DNA from: Branchiostoma floridae | Taxonomy: Eukaryota > Chordata > Leptocardii > Amphioxiformes > Branchiostomatidae | Length of the DNA stretch: 64,000 bases | Reading direction: 5' to 3' | NCBI RefSeq assembly: GCF_000003815.2 | Contig: NC_049984.1 | Span: forward strand, 19,820,355-19,884,354 | Part shown: positions 41,755 to 52,830 of the stretch, piece by piece | Layout: each line of letters opens with the position of its first letter | Position numbering within the stretch: position 1 is the first letter of the stretch | Notes under the pieces: model-generated | The model's database searches: none | What the model was told of the DNA's origin: nothing | The model's input: the letters and a program-made list of their open reading frames with translations, nothing else | Position numbers and translations under genes: made by a program

Positions 41755-43661
41755 GGTCATACAGGAACATACAGTATAACATACGGCGGGCAGAAAAGAG
41801 TGAGAAGGAAGGGACGTCTGCGGCGAAATCAGACAAGACCAAGCGGGTTAACAGACGGACTAGGGTAAGGATTTTCGTCTCTCTCCATCATTGAATAATG
41901 TAGCAGGAAAAGTGTTATCTTAATATTCTTAACTACTGACTAGGGGTGGATACCCTTTTGCTTGATCAGGTTCAAGTCCAGTTCAGGTCTAAGGTTTTGG
42001 TTCAGGTCTGGACCTGATCCTGTCCGTCGATATACACAGAGGCTAAGGTTACTGAGCTAGAGAGGAAAATTCGTCAATTATCTTCGTAAGTTTTCAATCT
42101 AAATCAAGAATCAGTGCACAGAAAAATTAACCATGTTGCAAACAATATTTCTTTCCTTCTTGTGAGGATGTATTCAATCATTCAATCATTTGGCTGAGTT
42201 TAAGTGGCAAAAATGTGGCCCAAAGAAAGAAGGTTTTGTGCCGGATGTAAACAACAACTCCATCTCCGGACAAGTCTCGTGGTTTCTCACCAAACCACAC
42301 AAGAATATAACAATGTTAGCCAATCACTTCACACGAAAACTCCAAACAACGCCATGTAGCAACCATTCTGACAATTCATCCACTATGCATATAACGGCTT
42401 GTTGTTTTCGTTGGGCGCTGAAGTTCCTTTTTTTCAATGCGACATAGATATGGATTGAATACACATGCACAAGAAGGAAGAGATGTTGTTTGCCCCCAGG
42501 CTTATTTTTTCTGAGCACTGATTTTTCGTTAAGAGTGAAAATTTACGAGGATTGTTGAGGAAGTTTCCACTTGTGTCTTGCAAATTTGATGTGTTTTTTT
42601 CGAAGCGCATTTTTATTGTTCTCTTAATTTGAACCGACACAATGGGTTGAATATGAATTTATTGTAGGCTTATCTTGTTTGTTTCATGGCTATTTTCCAA
42701 TTCCATCGCCAAAGTAATAGTGGGATGTGACATTGTCGTAATACAATAGATTTCTTGAAATTGCTTAACTTCCGTTTAACTTCCAAAAGCTTTCTGTTTT
42801 TTTGGAATCGGTTCTGGTAAAAAAACCGTCTGGCCAAACCAGTACCAAGCCACACTTCTGACTAACGATTTATTACACTTAACTTCATTCTTTGAAACAG
42901 AATTGCTAACACGTAAGATAATATATTCCCCCCAAGTATTTTTGTTACTCATAATGTTAACATTATACTAGCCATTTTTGATTTTCTCTAGCTAATCATT
43001 TAATAATAGTCCTCAGATTGGAAGGACTTTGTGGTTATCACAATTCCAAGCCTATGACTCTGATGGCTATGATTTGTTCTTTTTTTTTTTTTAGATGAAG
43101 GAGCTCAGGGCTAAGGTTGGCCAAGGTTTCCTGAGTCCAGCAGACCTGAAGTACCTGAGGGATGCCAAGCCTGAACTCATGTCGGATGAAGAAACCGATG
43201 AGGAGCGGGAGAAAACATGGTTGGTCAGGCGACCGTCCTGGCGGGCCAAGAGACTCACCAGGATCATTGACCGATGCCAGCCGGAGGTGGAAGCCCAGAT
43301 TGCAAAGAACCCCCACGCTAGAATCACTAGGATAAGGTCTAATGAACCTAGCAAAAGAGATGTGCCAGACATACACTATGTAGGGAAGGAATACCTAGAC
43401 GTTGGGCAGGGGGGTGTAGGTGACAGTGAAGCACAGGAGGAAAGTGAGGTACAAGGGGAGAGTGAGGTACAGGAAGAGAGTGCCCTGGTACAGGAAGAGA
43501 GTGTGGTGCAGGAGGAGAGTGCCTTGGTACAGGAGGAGAGTGATGTATCGGAGGAAAGTGAGGTGTCGTAGGCAAGTGAGTGGTCAGAAGAGGAGGGAGA
43601 GTATGAAATGGAAGATGGAGTACTTCCATTTGAAGATGAGAATGGAGAGGCTAGTGGCTGA
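41755..43661 (+). CDS. two-exon acidic protein, transposon-associated family, 3' part
   Basis: Exon 41755-41864 (acceptor TTTTTAG, donor AGG|GTAAGG) encodes YRNIQYNIRRAEKSEKEGTS and a basic KTKRVNRRTR. It joins in phase 0 to an exon at 43095 after a long T-run acceptor. The second exon reads MKELRAKVGQGFLSPADLKY, then MSDEETDEEREKTWLVRRPS and WRAKRLTRIIDRCQ, a Ser/Asp/Glu patch followed by a R.P.WR module. I recall this layout from C14orf93-like and related repeat-encoded proteins. The tail has seven Q/S-EES units (VQEESALVQEES). TAG at 43569-43571 is followed by an open, acidic continuation to TGA 43659-43661, so the natural end may be either. It may connect upstream to the ParB-like ORF, but that is unproved. 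Confidence 0.55.
41865..43094 (+). other. intron of the two-exon acidic gene
   Basis: Bounded by GTAAGG and a 12-T tract plus AG. It contains CAGGTTCAAGTCCAGTTCAG near 41970 and A/T-rich unassigned sequence. No nested gene is recognised. Confidence 0.45.
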
Positions 43662-44139
43662 TTGAGATGATGTGATATGTAGTTAAATTGCATCAGTGGC
43701 AATGTATAGACAACGAAAGGTTCAGTCTGCTACTACATAAATATGTTATATTACATAATTTCAGTTACTACAATGCTAGCGGAATCTAGAGTAGGTAACA
43801 AAAGGATCTGTGACATACATTAGATTGTACTAGTATATCATCTTGACATGATATACATTTCTCTGCATAATCACATTGTATTTTCTCTTTTTGTTCTTTT
43901 CTGTAGTTTCAATCATTAAGTATTTGGTTTTGAATAAAGGTTAATCATTCATACATCCATTCACTCCTTTGTACTTTATAGGCATACAGTAGTATAAATA
44001 TTTTCTCAGTAGGCATGTCGGATCTGCCTACTGAGGTGAAGGTGAGAATAACGTTAAAAATATTCAGGAATGTGTGAAGCAGGGATATACTAAAGCGAGC
44101 GGAAAATTCAAATGCCAGATCTGTTTGCAGCCAACACGA
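43662..44139. other. 3' flank of the acidic gene
   Basis: Likely 3' UTR and spacer. AATAAA near 43934 (TTTGAATAAAGG) is a candidate poly(A) signal. Otherwise unassigned. Confidence 0.4.
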
Positions 44140-45540
44140 ATGCAGGAAAATGCGTCCAATAATACGTTTAGAATTCTAAAAAACACTGGATCTAAACGTA
44201 TACGCGGCAAATGCTAAGGGTAACGTAAGTAAACGAAGAAATCTCCGAAAAAGCGATTTCGTAACCGCAACAAATGCCGTTTTTTAAAAACTAATTAGGA
44301 TCCGATTATTCCAAAAAACGACGAAATCCCTAAAAAAACCCGACTTCGCATCCGCGGCAAATGCCGTATTGGAATTTCTTAGGATCCGACCTGGTTCTCT
44401 GGTTCAATTCCAATATACTTATTGATGGACTACCTTTTTTCTGGGAAGCCTTTAGCCAAAGAGGAATTTTGTTTGTTTATGATTTATTGAACATGGATGG
44501 ATACTTTATGACATATAGATCATTTATTGGTAAATATGGAAGCATTTGTGATGAGTTAAAATGCATACAATTGTTATCCAGTATCCCCTTTAAATGGAAA
44601 CAAAGTATTCAAGGTATTCCTTTATGTGAAACAGCTATTATGCCTGTTACAAAATATTCCAAGTGGGTAAAAGGACTTAAGATAAACAAGGAATTGTACC
44701 GTTTTTACTTAGTTGAAAGGAAATGTGTTGATTTCCATTGTAAAGCCCAGGAATATTGGATAGAATTGTTTAATGACCAGATACAATGGGATGTAGTTTA
44801 CAGTTCTTATCTTGTTAAATTTTGGGGGGATGTAGAAAACTGGATCAGGAAGCATATAAATATTGTATTTAGATTTACAAGTAGAATTATCTTATTTGGT
44901 TCTCCAGGCTATCCTATCATTCTGAATGCATTGTTATTAATTGCTAAAGTGTATATCTTTAAATGTAGACATTTAAAAATTCCTACAATAGATGGCTTTT
45001 TAGCCTATGTACATTATTATTACAAAGTAGAGTACATCATTGCTCAAAGCTTACAGAAAATTGAAAAACACTTGTTAAAGTGGGGACCCATCGGTAATGC
45101 ACTGTTAAGTTAATTTAGTTGGGATAATGCAAATTGTCTTTCCTGGTTTAGGTTGCTTTTTTGTACATCCACTTTGTATTGTTGTGTCTTTTTTTCAAAA
45201 ATGAATAAAGATTATGTTTAAAAAAAGGATCCGACCATGCCAAATATACAAGGAAAATCCTATCAAATAGACTTCGCATCCGCGGCAAATTCCGTATTGG
45301 GATTCTTTAGGATCCGACCATGACAAATATACGAAGAAATTCCTATAAAAACGACTTCGCATCGGCGGCAAAGGCCGTTTTGGGACCCGTTCATTCTAGG
45401 TATACGAAGAAATTCTTTAAAAACGACTTCGCATCCGAGGGAAATACCGTTTGGGGATTCTTTGCGATCCGATCATTCCAGGTATTCAAAGAAATCCCTA
45501 AAAAAACGACTTTGCATCCGTTGGGATATGTTTGAGTCTT
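44140..45540. repeat. degenerate 75-80-bp minisatellite, split by a LINE
   Basis: Units contain ACGACTTCGCATCCGCGGCA, AATGCCGTATTGGGATT, CTTTAGGATCCGACCAT and ATATACGAAGAAATTCCTA. About four diverged copies lie left of the LINE and four right of it. Copies become less similar towards both edges. Outside the inserted LINE there is no coding. Confidence 0.85.
44392..45226 (+). mobile_element. 5'-truncated L1-like LINE with 10-bp TSD
   Basis: The insert opens in frame in the ORF2 C-terminal region (LVLWFNSNILIDGLPFFWEA, RGILFVYDLLNMDGYFMTYR) and continues uninterrupted through LLLIAKVYIFKCRHLKIPTI and KIEKHLLKWGPI to TAA at 45111-45113. It then has a 3' UTR with AATAAA and a terminal A-run. Target duplication GGATCCGACC is at 44382-44391 and 45227-45236. 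These features fit target-primed reverse transcription by an L1/Tx1-like element. The frame is intact but lacks the endonuclease and RT catalytic parts. The apparent ATG at 44361 belongs to the minisatellite, not to the LINE. Confidence 0.9.
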
Positions 45541-47382
45541 TTCAAATTTGGGATATTTAAGGGATCCAACTCGAATCTATTTGCATTTGCTAGCATTTGT
45601 TACAAATACGCAAATGTCCCTGCTCGGATATGGCTACATCCGATGCCCTTTCCCCCAATGCACAGCTGAGCGGAAGACAAAAAAAGTCTATAAAAGACAA
45701 GCATTAGCGGAACAAGGGAAGAAGAGTGGGGGATGATGGAAGTGGTAGATGCGATTGCGTCAAACATGGAGGACGATGTAAACGCAGAATCCGTGAAAAG
45801 CATGGACTTCCACAAGGCGCCGTATGTTTTCCATATCCTCCATGAAGACTGACAATTGGTGCAAGGGTCAAGATTGAGGATAATCTTAATGACAGCTGTC
45901 GGAAGAGAGTTGACAGACTGATAAAAGAGCAAACTGTGAGACAGATCAGTAATGCTGATCTTCCATCTCACGCAGTGTATGTCAGCCTCAGAAGATGGCG
46001 ACGAGTGGCTGACAGTTAGCTCTATCTGTACATAATATATCTATCTGTAGTATATCTATCTGTTTTTAAGGAAGCTCTGGTATTAGGTTTTGCCACTCCC
46101 ACAAGTGGACCGGGTAGCCAGCAGAAAGCACCCCACCGTAGCAGATGTCTAAGTAGCAGATGAAACAGCCCCATTGCATCTGAGGATCCTGAACAATGAA
46201 AGAGAGATAAGAGAACTGAAAAGGCTTCTGGAGAATCTACAGGCAGCACATCAGACTCCGAGTCGCACGTCCACGTCGCATCCCAGAGAGGAGGGTACCA
46301 ACCCCTAACCACCGGAAATACTTCCTCTTCACCGTGTCCCTGGAGCAGGCCTTCCAAGAGAGAGGGCGGACAAAAGGACCTTTGTTCGTGTTGCACTGCG
46401 ACGACTATAAGGACAGGCGAATACCTGTTGGATGTTAGAAATGTACAACATTTTTTTGGTTTATAACGGCGGCTAAGGATTTTTGGAATGGTATAATTAG
46501 GTCCAGGTAAACAGGTCATAATTCCTATTCAACACTTTATCTCTTTCTGATGTGTTGAAACAGGTACATCCAGAAACTGGCCATTGTGCAGTTTAGCGAG
46601 CTGAGAAAGTATGTGAATTAAAGGAGGTCATTCAAGCATGGGAAGCGGACTTCATTCCAGAAAGCCGAGCTATGGAGATGCAAGGAAACAATATGTGGAC
46701 GATCTGTTCAAAAAGAGGAAGTTGGCTGCACAGTTCTTGCATTAATGTCTGCTTTAAAATAAACTCAGGTGTGTAAACTATGTTATATATTCCATTAAAC
46801 TAGCTACCTGAAAGAAATAGAACCTACATTCATGTATTCTGTACCAATCAATTTAATTTGTATCACAACAGAAATTTTGTATTAAGTTAGCAATTAATTA
46901 TCTGTTGGTTTAGATAGCTTTTTATACAATGCTACTATACATGTCATGGATGTCTTCTCCGCAACAAAATTGAACTTTTTACCCCATTCCCATTGTAGGA
47001 AGCCCAAATGGTGTGCCGAGTCCGCCACACCACATTATTCTTTGAATAATAAGTCATCTTTTTCTTATTATTTGCAGTCAGGGACTACTGAATAAAAGGA
47101 ACCCACATGTATTTTGTGCCAGTCAATCGAATATGAATCAAAACAGAATTTTTTTTCTGTTGTAAGTTAACAAATTACTGTATCCAACAGTGTTGGTCTA
47201 CTTACAGTTGTAGCTTCTTTGATGTCACTACAAACATGGCATGAATGGCTTCCCCGCAAAGTTAAAAAAAGTCTGCTGTAACTGGGATATTTTACCATGC
47301 TTTATACAGGACAACACGGGGAGATGATGAATAGGACATCAGGTGATTCAGTTCCATTCAGACACATCTTCCTAAGCTCTCT
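45541..47382 (+). pseudogene. scattered coding relics
   Basis: Short coding-like pieces on the + strand include DAIASNMEDDVNAESVKSMD (45750-45820), RVDRLIKEQTVRQISNADLP (45906-45970), NREIRELKRLLENLQAAH-like text (46195-46245) and RKYFLFTVSLEQAFQERGRT (46310-46375). They lie in different frames with stops between them. The set looks like decayed exons of one or more repeat-encoded genes. Near 47020 and 47150 the spacer is A/T-rich and unassigned. Confidence 0.35.
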
Positions 47383-47705
47383 ATTCCAGGTCAGAAACAG
47401 CACCGAGAGCAAGGGGACAGAGGTTTGCAAGATGGTGGCCTGAACATAGGTCAAATAGAGAACTCAAAGACCTGACAGACAATCTGGTGGAAAAGGGCAG
47501 CTGGGTGGGGGTTTGGTACTCTGATCCCGTGCGTTGGTACCCAGGGGAAGTTGGTCAAGTATTCAAAGTACAAAGTGAACTTTATTCACCCTGATCCATC
47601 TGCGGGGCAGTACATGAGACCTACCAAGAAAGATATTGTAGTCGTTTTGAAACCATGTATTATCGCAAGAAAGTTGGCCGTGGTAACATGCAGTGATGGA
47701 AAGTA
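47383..47705 (+). repeat. dispersed coding-relic repeat, copy 2
   Basis: Pair of 27683-28020. This copy retains more of one frame (YSKYKVNFIHPDPSAGQYMR, PTKKDIVVVLKPCIIARKLA, VVTCSDGKY). Single-base indels separate it from the upstream WVGVWYSDPVRWYPG segment. Confidence 0.7.
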
Positions 47706-47959
47706 TCCAAAACCAACTTAGCGTGTTTCGGGAACTTCCGCTTTATGGAATATGTGATGAAATACATGTACATCAATTCAGGACAAGGAAGATGATGAAG
47801 TTTTTATCGCAGAAGGAACACTTGTTGAGAATCTTGTGAAATTTGAATTTAGGCAATAAACATTCATGCTGCAACGTATAGTTCAGAAGACCTTATAGAA
47901 GATAGAAGACCTTATCCGATCCCTGTCCAAAGTCACCGACACATTAGGTGTTCTCCTCC

Positions 47960-48365
47960 TGAAGCCGGAAATGACCGGGATATGGACACAACAGAAGAAA
48001 TATGTATAGTGCATCCAGGACCCACCAGGACTGGAACTGTACACCCTTACGGGTAACATCATGAAGAGTGGGGTCACTTTACCTGTGTTCAGATGTGGAA
48101 GAGGCAAAACATCTTTCGAAAGCTTCCTCCTCCACCTAAACCGCTTTATCCCTGGCACCTCAGCAGGGGCAGTCAACTTCCAGGATTATCTGCTGGAAGG
48201 GGTCCACAGGTGGAACAAGGCAAGAGGAGACGCAGCCATTGACTGTGAAGATAATAGTCGCACATTTGACATTTGCCGTTCACAAGAGGGGGCGACAGAT
48301 CTACTGGGGGAAGGCATACTCATCAATCTGAGACCCCTCAGGGGCGTTATCCATCATCATAGATG
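47960..48365 (+). pseudogene. relic of a conserved repeat-encoded protein
   Basis: The frame contains CIQDPPGLELYTLTGNIMKS and GVTLPVFRCGRGKTSFESFL, then LHLNRFIPGTSAGAVNFQDY and LLEGVHRWNKARGDAAID. I recall near-identical wording in repeat-encoded proteins of fish and lancelets (C.RG..S.ESF..HL.RFIPGT.A....FQ.YLL.G..RWN) but cannot name the family with confidence. A stop precedes CIQDPP and the frame ends at TGA 48364-48366. The function is unknown. Confidence 0.5.
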
Positions 48366-49110
48366 AAATGGACCAAAACAAAACAACCATCCCCCATTTT
48401 GCACAGAAGACGGTGATTTTCAGATGAATTCACTAAATCAGAAAGTGTAATGCGATCGAAATTTAAGCTAAAGCAATTGATGAAGGTATGAGGTCGTGTG
48501 TTTTGGAATATGTAACAAAAATAACAGATAAGCTGGAGAAGTGCCAACACTACCAAGGGTATTTATAACTTGTTGCACAGTCATGCATGCCACCAAACGC
48601 TTATATGATACGTAGCGTTTTTGTTGTGTTTGTTTAACAAGTTAACATGCTCATAGAAAAATCTTTCTACTGTTCTGACAGGATGGAGTGCAATAATAAA
48701 TATGTCTTTGCATTCTGATGGTATTTTGCGCTGAAGGGTGTCTTTAAAGAGGTTAGTATACATTCAGGGGAGCTGTCTGTAATATGTGTCGACTGTAAGA
48801 TGTCCCGCTGAAGCTCTGACTGGTAAATAAAACTTTTAGCAAACATGTAAATGGTGACAAAGGCCACCAGTTCAATCCTGGGCCTGAACACCCTAGAAGG
48901 AGTCTTTCGGAAGGGAACCAACTTGTGTGTCCGTTGTTCCAGAAAGGGCCTCGAGTAAGTTAAACGGGCAGACAGAGAACAGACCCCCTCTTTGCGAATA
49001 TACCTTGCTACTGAAGTTTCTACCCTACTAGCTACGGCACTACACACTACATATAGGTCCAAACAAATGAACGTACCAGGACATTTAATGTACATTTTTT
49101 TCTTGTTTAA
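48366..49110. other. unassigned spacer
   Basis: A/T-rich on the left; no gene recognised. A minus-strand open stretch at 48667-49152 has no recognisable domain and is treated as chance. Confidence 0.35.
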
Positions 49111-49116
49111 ATGCAG

Positions 49117-49408
49117 GGGCAAGTAGGATACCTCCTTGTCTACCACACGCATGAGGACGTTGACCAGTTCTTCAGCAAGATAGCGTCAACACTACGAAGG
49201 CAGGACGCTACTACTGTTAAAGAACCGGTCGGCGTCATCAATCGGGAGTTACCTCAACACGCATACGGAGGAGCTCGACGCGCTGCTGGATCTGAAGGGG
49301 TTTCTCTGCATCGTAAGCAACGACCTGGAGCAGCACAGCTGTCCTCATGCCTACAGATATACCAAGGGGCATGACGAGAAGCTGGTCACCCAGTACATGG
49401 TATTTGCA
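49117..49408 (+). pseudogene. DUF7869-like transposase-associated relic
   Basis: After an acceptor (TTTAAATGCAG) the frame reads GQVGYLLVYHTHEDVDQFFS and KIASTLRRQDATTVK. The HTHEDVDQ-F-S string is the signature I recall for DUF7869-type domains (GHTHEDIDQ.FS). After a shift near 49215 another frame gives NTHTEELDALLDLKGFLCIV and SCPHAYRYTKGHDEKLV, the expected continuation, and ends at a donor-like ATG|GTATTT. It is broken by that frame change. These domains occur in animal and fungal transposon proteins. Confidence 0.5.
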
Positions 49409-49576
49409 ATTCTGTTGTAGTCATGTCATCTTGATATTTGTGACACAGGTGCATTTGTAAGTGTGTCACTTGTGTGTACTTGAAGCGCACGTAGTTTAGT
49501 ATCTCCTAATCCTATCCGACTGTTACCTCTTTGTATTGAGTGTTCTACTCATCTATGATTCACATTAATTATAAAT

Positions 49577-49785
49577 AATAGCGATAGTTTTCCTATTGAA
49601 ATTGGTGTTCGTCAAGGGTGCGTTTTAAGCCCCAGAACGCAATTAACGCTCTAGGTCGATATTGCCAAAAATGGAAATTAGTGGTAAACCTAGAGAAAAC
49701 AAAGATTATAGTATTCAACAAAAGAGGCCACTTATTTTCCAACTTAAACTCCCATTTTACAATAAAAAATAGAGAGATGTAATAG
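49577..49785 (+). pseudogene. LINE reverse-transcriptase remnant lacking the active site
   Basis: One frame gives the RT motif IGVRQGCVLSP (about 49600-49635). Then, after a jump, another frame gives GRYCQKWKLVVNLEKTKIIV and FNKRG (49656-49730). In intact elements about 40-50 residues, including the catalytic F/YADD, lie between these motifs; here only about 15 bases separate them. So an internal deletion has removed the polymerase centre. Confidence 0.65.
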
Positions 49786-49803
49786 GCTCAAAATAGTCCT
49801 GGA

Positions 49804-50073
49804 GTGTTTCGGCCAGAAAATGGCACACAACACGGAGAATGCTTGATGGCGCAAAAGTCACTCCGTAACGTCGACCCGCTTAAGACGCTCGCTGACCTCA
49901 GAATGCGCAGAATGGAGTTTGTGGACAGTGCATATAGGTGTTTCAGTTGGCTTTCAGGATCATGCCGTGTCCACACTGTGGCATGGGAACTTGCACTTCA
50001 AACTGTTCAACCAGAATTGGCAGAAGTAGAGCGTTATGGGCATGGACTCAATGTCCGGCGCAATGACAACTGA
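49804..50073 (+). CDS. 89-codon ORF, unknown
   Basis: The ORF reads MAQKSLRNVDPLKTLADLRM (from 49846) and FVDSAYRCFSWLSGSCRVHT, ending at TGA 50071-50073. It has no recognised domain, and the splice context is not clear. It follows a LINE relic and could be chance or a decayed exon. Confidence 0.2.
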   Translation: MFRPENGTQHGECLMAQKSLRNVDPLKTLADLRMRRMEFVDSAYRCFSWLSGSCRVHTVAWELALQTVQPELAEVERYGHGLNVRRNDN

Positions 50074-50164
50074 CACATTTGATCTGACATACGCCAAAGC
50101 CTACAACCCGCTGTCTTAAAAAAATATCAAGCGGTTATGATTATGGTCTTAGTGCAGTAATGGA

Positions 50165-50290
50165 GTTTTATTAGGTCCTGTACAGCACACAGAGCAGGGT
50201 AATAGAGAATCCACAGGCTGGGGTCCTGTACAGCTCACAGACCGCGGTCCTATACAGCCCACAGGCCGGGGTCCTGTACAGCGCACATTG
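50165..50290. repeat. short tandem repeat, about four copies
   Basis: Four diverged copies of GGTCCTGTACAGC(A/T/C/G)CACAG followed by a GC-rich word (ACCGC, GCCGG) occur at 50174, 50219, 50248 and 50270. Confidence 0.7.
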
Positions 50291-52330
50291 CATGGAGAAG
50301 AACAGTTGCAGTCCTACAATATGTACGATGACGATCCTCTCTTGCCCCACGTCAACCTGGTCTTTATTATTCCCCCATCCTAACTGATCCTTCCTTCAAC
50401 ACTACTCACGTCCATCGCCCTTTGCAGTTCACTTCACCATCCACACCCACCCCTCAGTTGAACAGCAGTTTCCGATCACCCCTTCACCAAATCAACAATC
50501 TGACGACAAATGCAGAGACCACCAGGCGTTTCAAATACCCACTGCAGACCCCTCTGGTAATTAAAAGTTTTACCTTGAAAACCTTGTGTTCTAAAATAAT
50601 GTACTGTCTACCATAATGATTACACTAGATAAGACCACAGTAAGAAACACTTTATGGATAACACCCCCCTGTGACTGCATATAAATGAGATAGGCCCAAA
50701 AAGCAATGTGCAATATGAGACCTGATTCTACATCAAAACTGCTTCTTGTGAGGGAACTATGGAGTAGTCATTTTTCCCAGTCCGCTGCTCAATGCGAAAC
50801 TGACTGGGAGAAATAGTCCTAAAGCATACTTGAAAAAGTTGATGGATGTGTATTTCACAAGGGAGGTGTTGGCGGTCAAATTATAAAGGGGGAGGATCCG
50901 GACAGTATGCGGCTTTAGACCAGGACATTATGGCAGCCATCGTTTGTGAGTAGTATCTGATAATTCAAAGACGGCAATGCCATAACTTCAATTAAACACA
51001 CTCAGATAACACACAAATGTATCTATAAAATTACAAGTTTATCGTCCAATGTCATGTTGAATTTTTCACTTTCCTTTTGGGTTGTATATGAACTTGCATG
51101 TGATAACTATGTTAACTGCATACAAATAAATGCTGCTTTTCAAGGTATATATTTTTTCTTTCTCATTGTTGAGCATTGTGCGATTGTCCAATACATTGAT
51201 AGTTTTTTTATCAGTAGTTATTACCACCTAATTAAAACGTAATGCTAACAAGTCCTTTTTTTTCAGCCGCAACCATCACCAAGTTCCCAGGCTGCAAGGA
51301 AATGTGTATCAGCAGAGCTGTATGCAATAAATGCACCAAGGCACGGAAATATTTCAAAATGAAAAGGGAAGGGACCAGGTGTTTCTTGGACAGCTCATTG
51401 TAGACAGACCTCTAAAAGAGGGTACTGATGGTTTTTATTTAGAGCAAACCATATAATATTTGCCACACTCGTACTTGGGCAAAAACAAGTGGAATCAGTT
51501 TCAGCAGTAACAACTGTCATGGCAGGTGAAAAAACATTGGCATGTCTTTGCACTCTTTTACACAATATTCTGCATTAATGTTTGGAGGGCTCCATCGCAA
51601 TTGATGCATGTTCAAACAGACAACAGATGATATGAGATCAAAGACGGTGGGTAAGTAGCCTTCATCTTGCATTTGGACAGCTTACCTTCATATACTTCAT
51701 TATTTGATTTTCTTTACAACAGTATGACACAAGTAGAATTTCTACTGGAATGTTGAATACCTGTAGGCTTAAGCCTAAATATCAGACCCCGGCCCGATCT
51801 CAAAAATATCTTTCCTGAGTTGAGATTTGGTCAGGTATCCAAGCTACTTTAGACTGTAATATGTATGAATCTATCTGCTAGTTGAGTGGTACCCAAACCA
51901 TTTTCCCAGTCTCATCTGTCCTCTCAGTAACAGAACAGAAGAGACTCCGAAGCTGTTATAAGTTGATTATCAGGCTACAAGTCAAGCTACCTGCTACAAC
52001 TTGACCCAATGGAATTTTACTTCTTCTAATTTTACGGTAATGATTAAATGTCCTCTTGCTTCATGGCTTAACCATTGGCTTTACTTTCTGTTCATATCGT
52101 TACATTAGTATAATTGGCGAAACATCTCACGGAAACAGCTCGTGAACTTGTATGAATGCGTATACGGTATACAGCTAGTGTATGCTTTTAATCAAATTTT
52201 TAATTCTAACATTTTTGCCTGAGTGTTTGGAAAAACATAAACAGTTGCAGATGGTACTGAGTATAGCATAGTACAACTCTATTTGATATTGTGATAAACA
52301 TATTCTAAAAATTTAACTATCATTCAAACC
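50291..52330. other. unassigned DNA
   Basis: Mostly A/T-rich with no recognised gene. A Cys/Lys-rich open stretch near 51270-51370 follows an acceptor-like TTTTTTTCAG (51267) and reads FPGCKEMCISRAVCNKCTKA, suggesting a decayed Cys-rich exon. No repeat pair is seen. Confidence 0.3.
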
Positions 52331-52339
52331 AACAGCGTA

Positions 52340-52830
52340 AAAAGCTGAACAACATTCACTGTCGGACTGTAAACCTGACCAAAATGCCCTACAACATGTG
52401 GCAAGGTATCCTCCAGTTCGCAGAGGCACGGGAGAAGGGACAGATCGACGAATACATAACACAGGATGAAGAGAGTTTTGATATCTTCATCGATGAGCAG
52501 ACTGTGCTGTTGAATCTTGCAGAGTTAGACTTCGTTAAATGGGTAGAGTGAGTCGGCCGAACCAGAGCCGTGAAGACCGTCCTTAAATGCCGAACCGTTT
52601 TGGACACAGCACACCATTTTCCAACAGACAACCTAACGGTCAGGGTGCAAATGTTGGCAGTAAAGTGCCTCCTTTTTGTCTAGGGGGCTGATAGACGACA
52701 TGACACGAGCAGAGGCGAAGGGCATGCTGTAAGACGTCCTGGAGCGACGGCCAGGTCTGATCTACAATGTGGTGCTGAAGAGCACACGTCGTGCTGGTCC
52801 CGGAGGAGCAGGTGCCGGATAAGTAGGTGC
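52340..52830 (+). pseudogene. relic coding block, unknown repeat-encoded protein
   Basis: One frame reads MPYNMWQGILQFAEAREKGQ, DEYITQDEESFDIFIDEQTV and LLNLAELDFVKWVE before a stop at 52551-52553. The same frame then gives VGRTRAVKTVLKCRTVLDTA and HFPTDNLTVRVQMLAVKCLL. A second block reads GLIDDMTRAEAKGML-stop-DVLERRPGLIYNVVLK (52684-52780) and a Gly-rich GPGGAGAG. The layout suggests one protein of which two stops are visible. The family is not certain. Confidence 0.4.

Noticed and set aside
48667-49152. 161-codon minus-strand ORF
   Set aside because: It overlaps the better-supported + strand exon at 49117, has no recognisable domain and ordinary stop-free chance length for the region.
52684-52820. 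P2X7-like C-terminal domain suggested by DVLERRPGLIYNV and the Gly-rich stretch
   Set aside because: The diagnostic Cys/Trp motif (W-C-x-C-G-x-C) is not present, and the stretch contains a stop. The resemblance is too weak to call.
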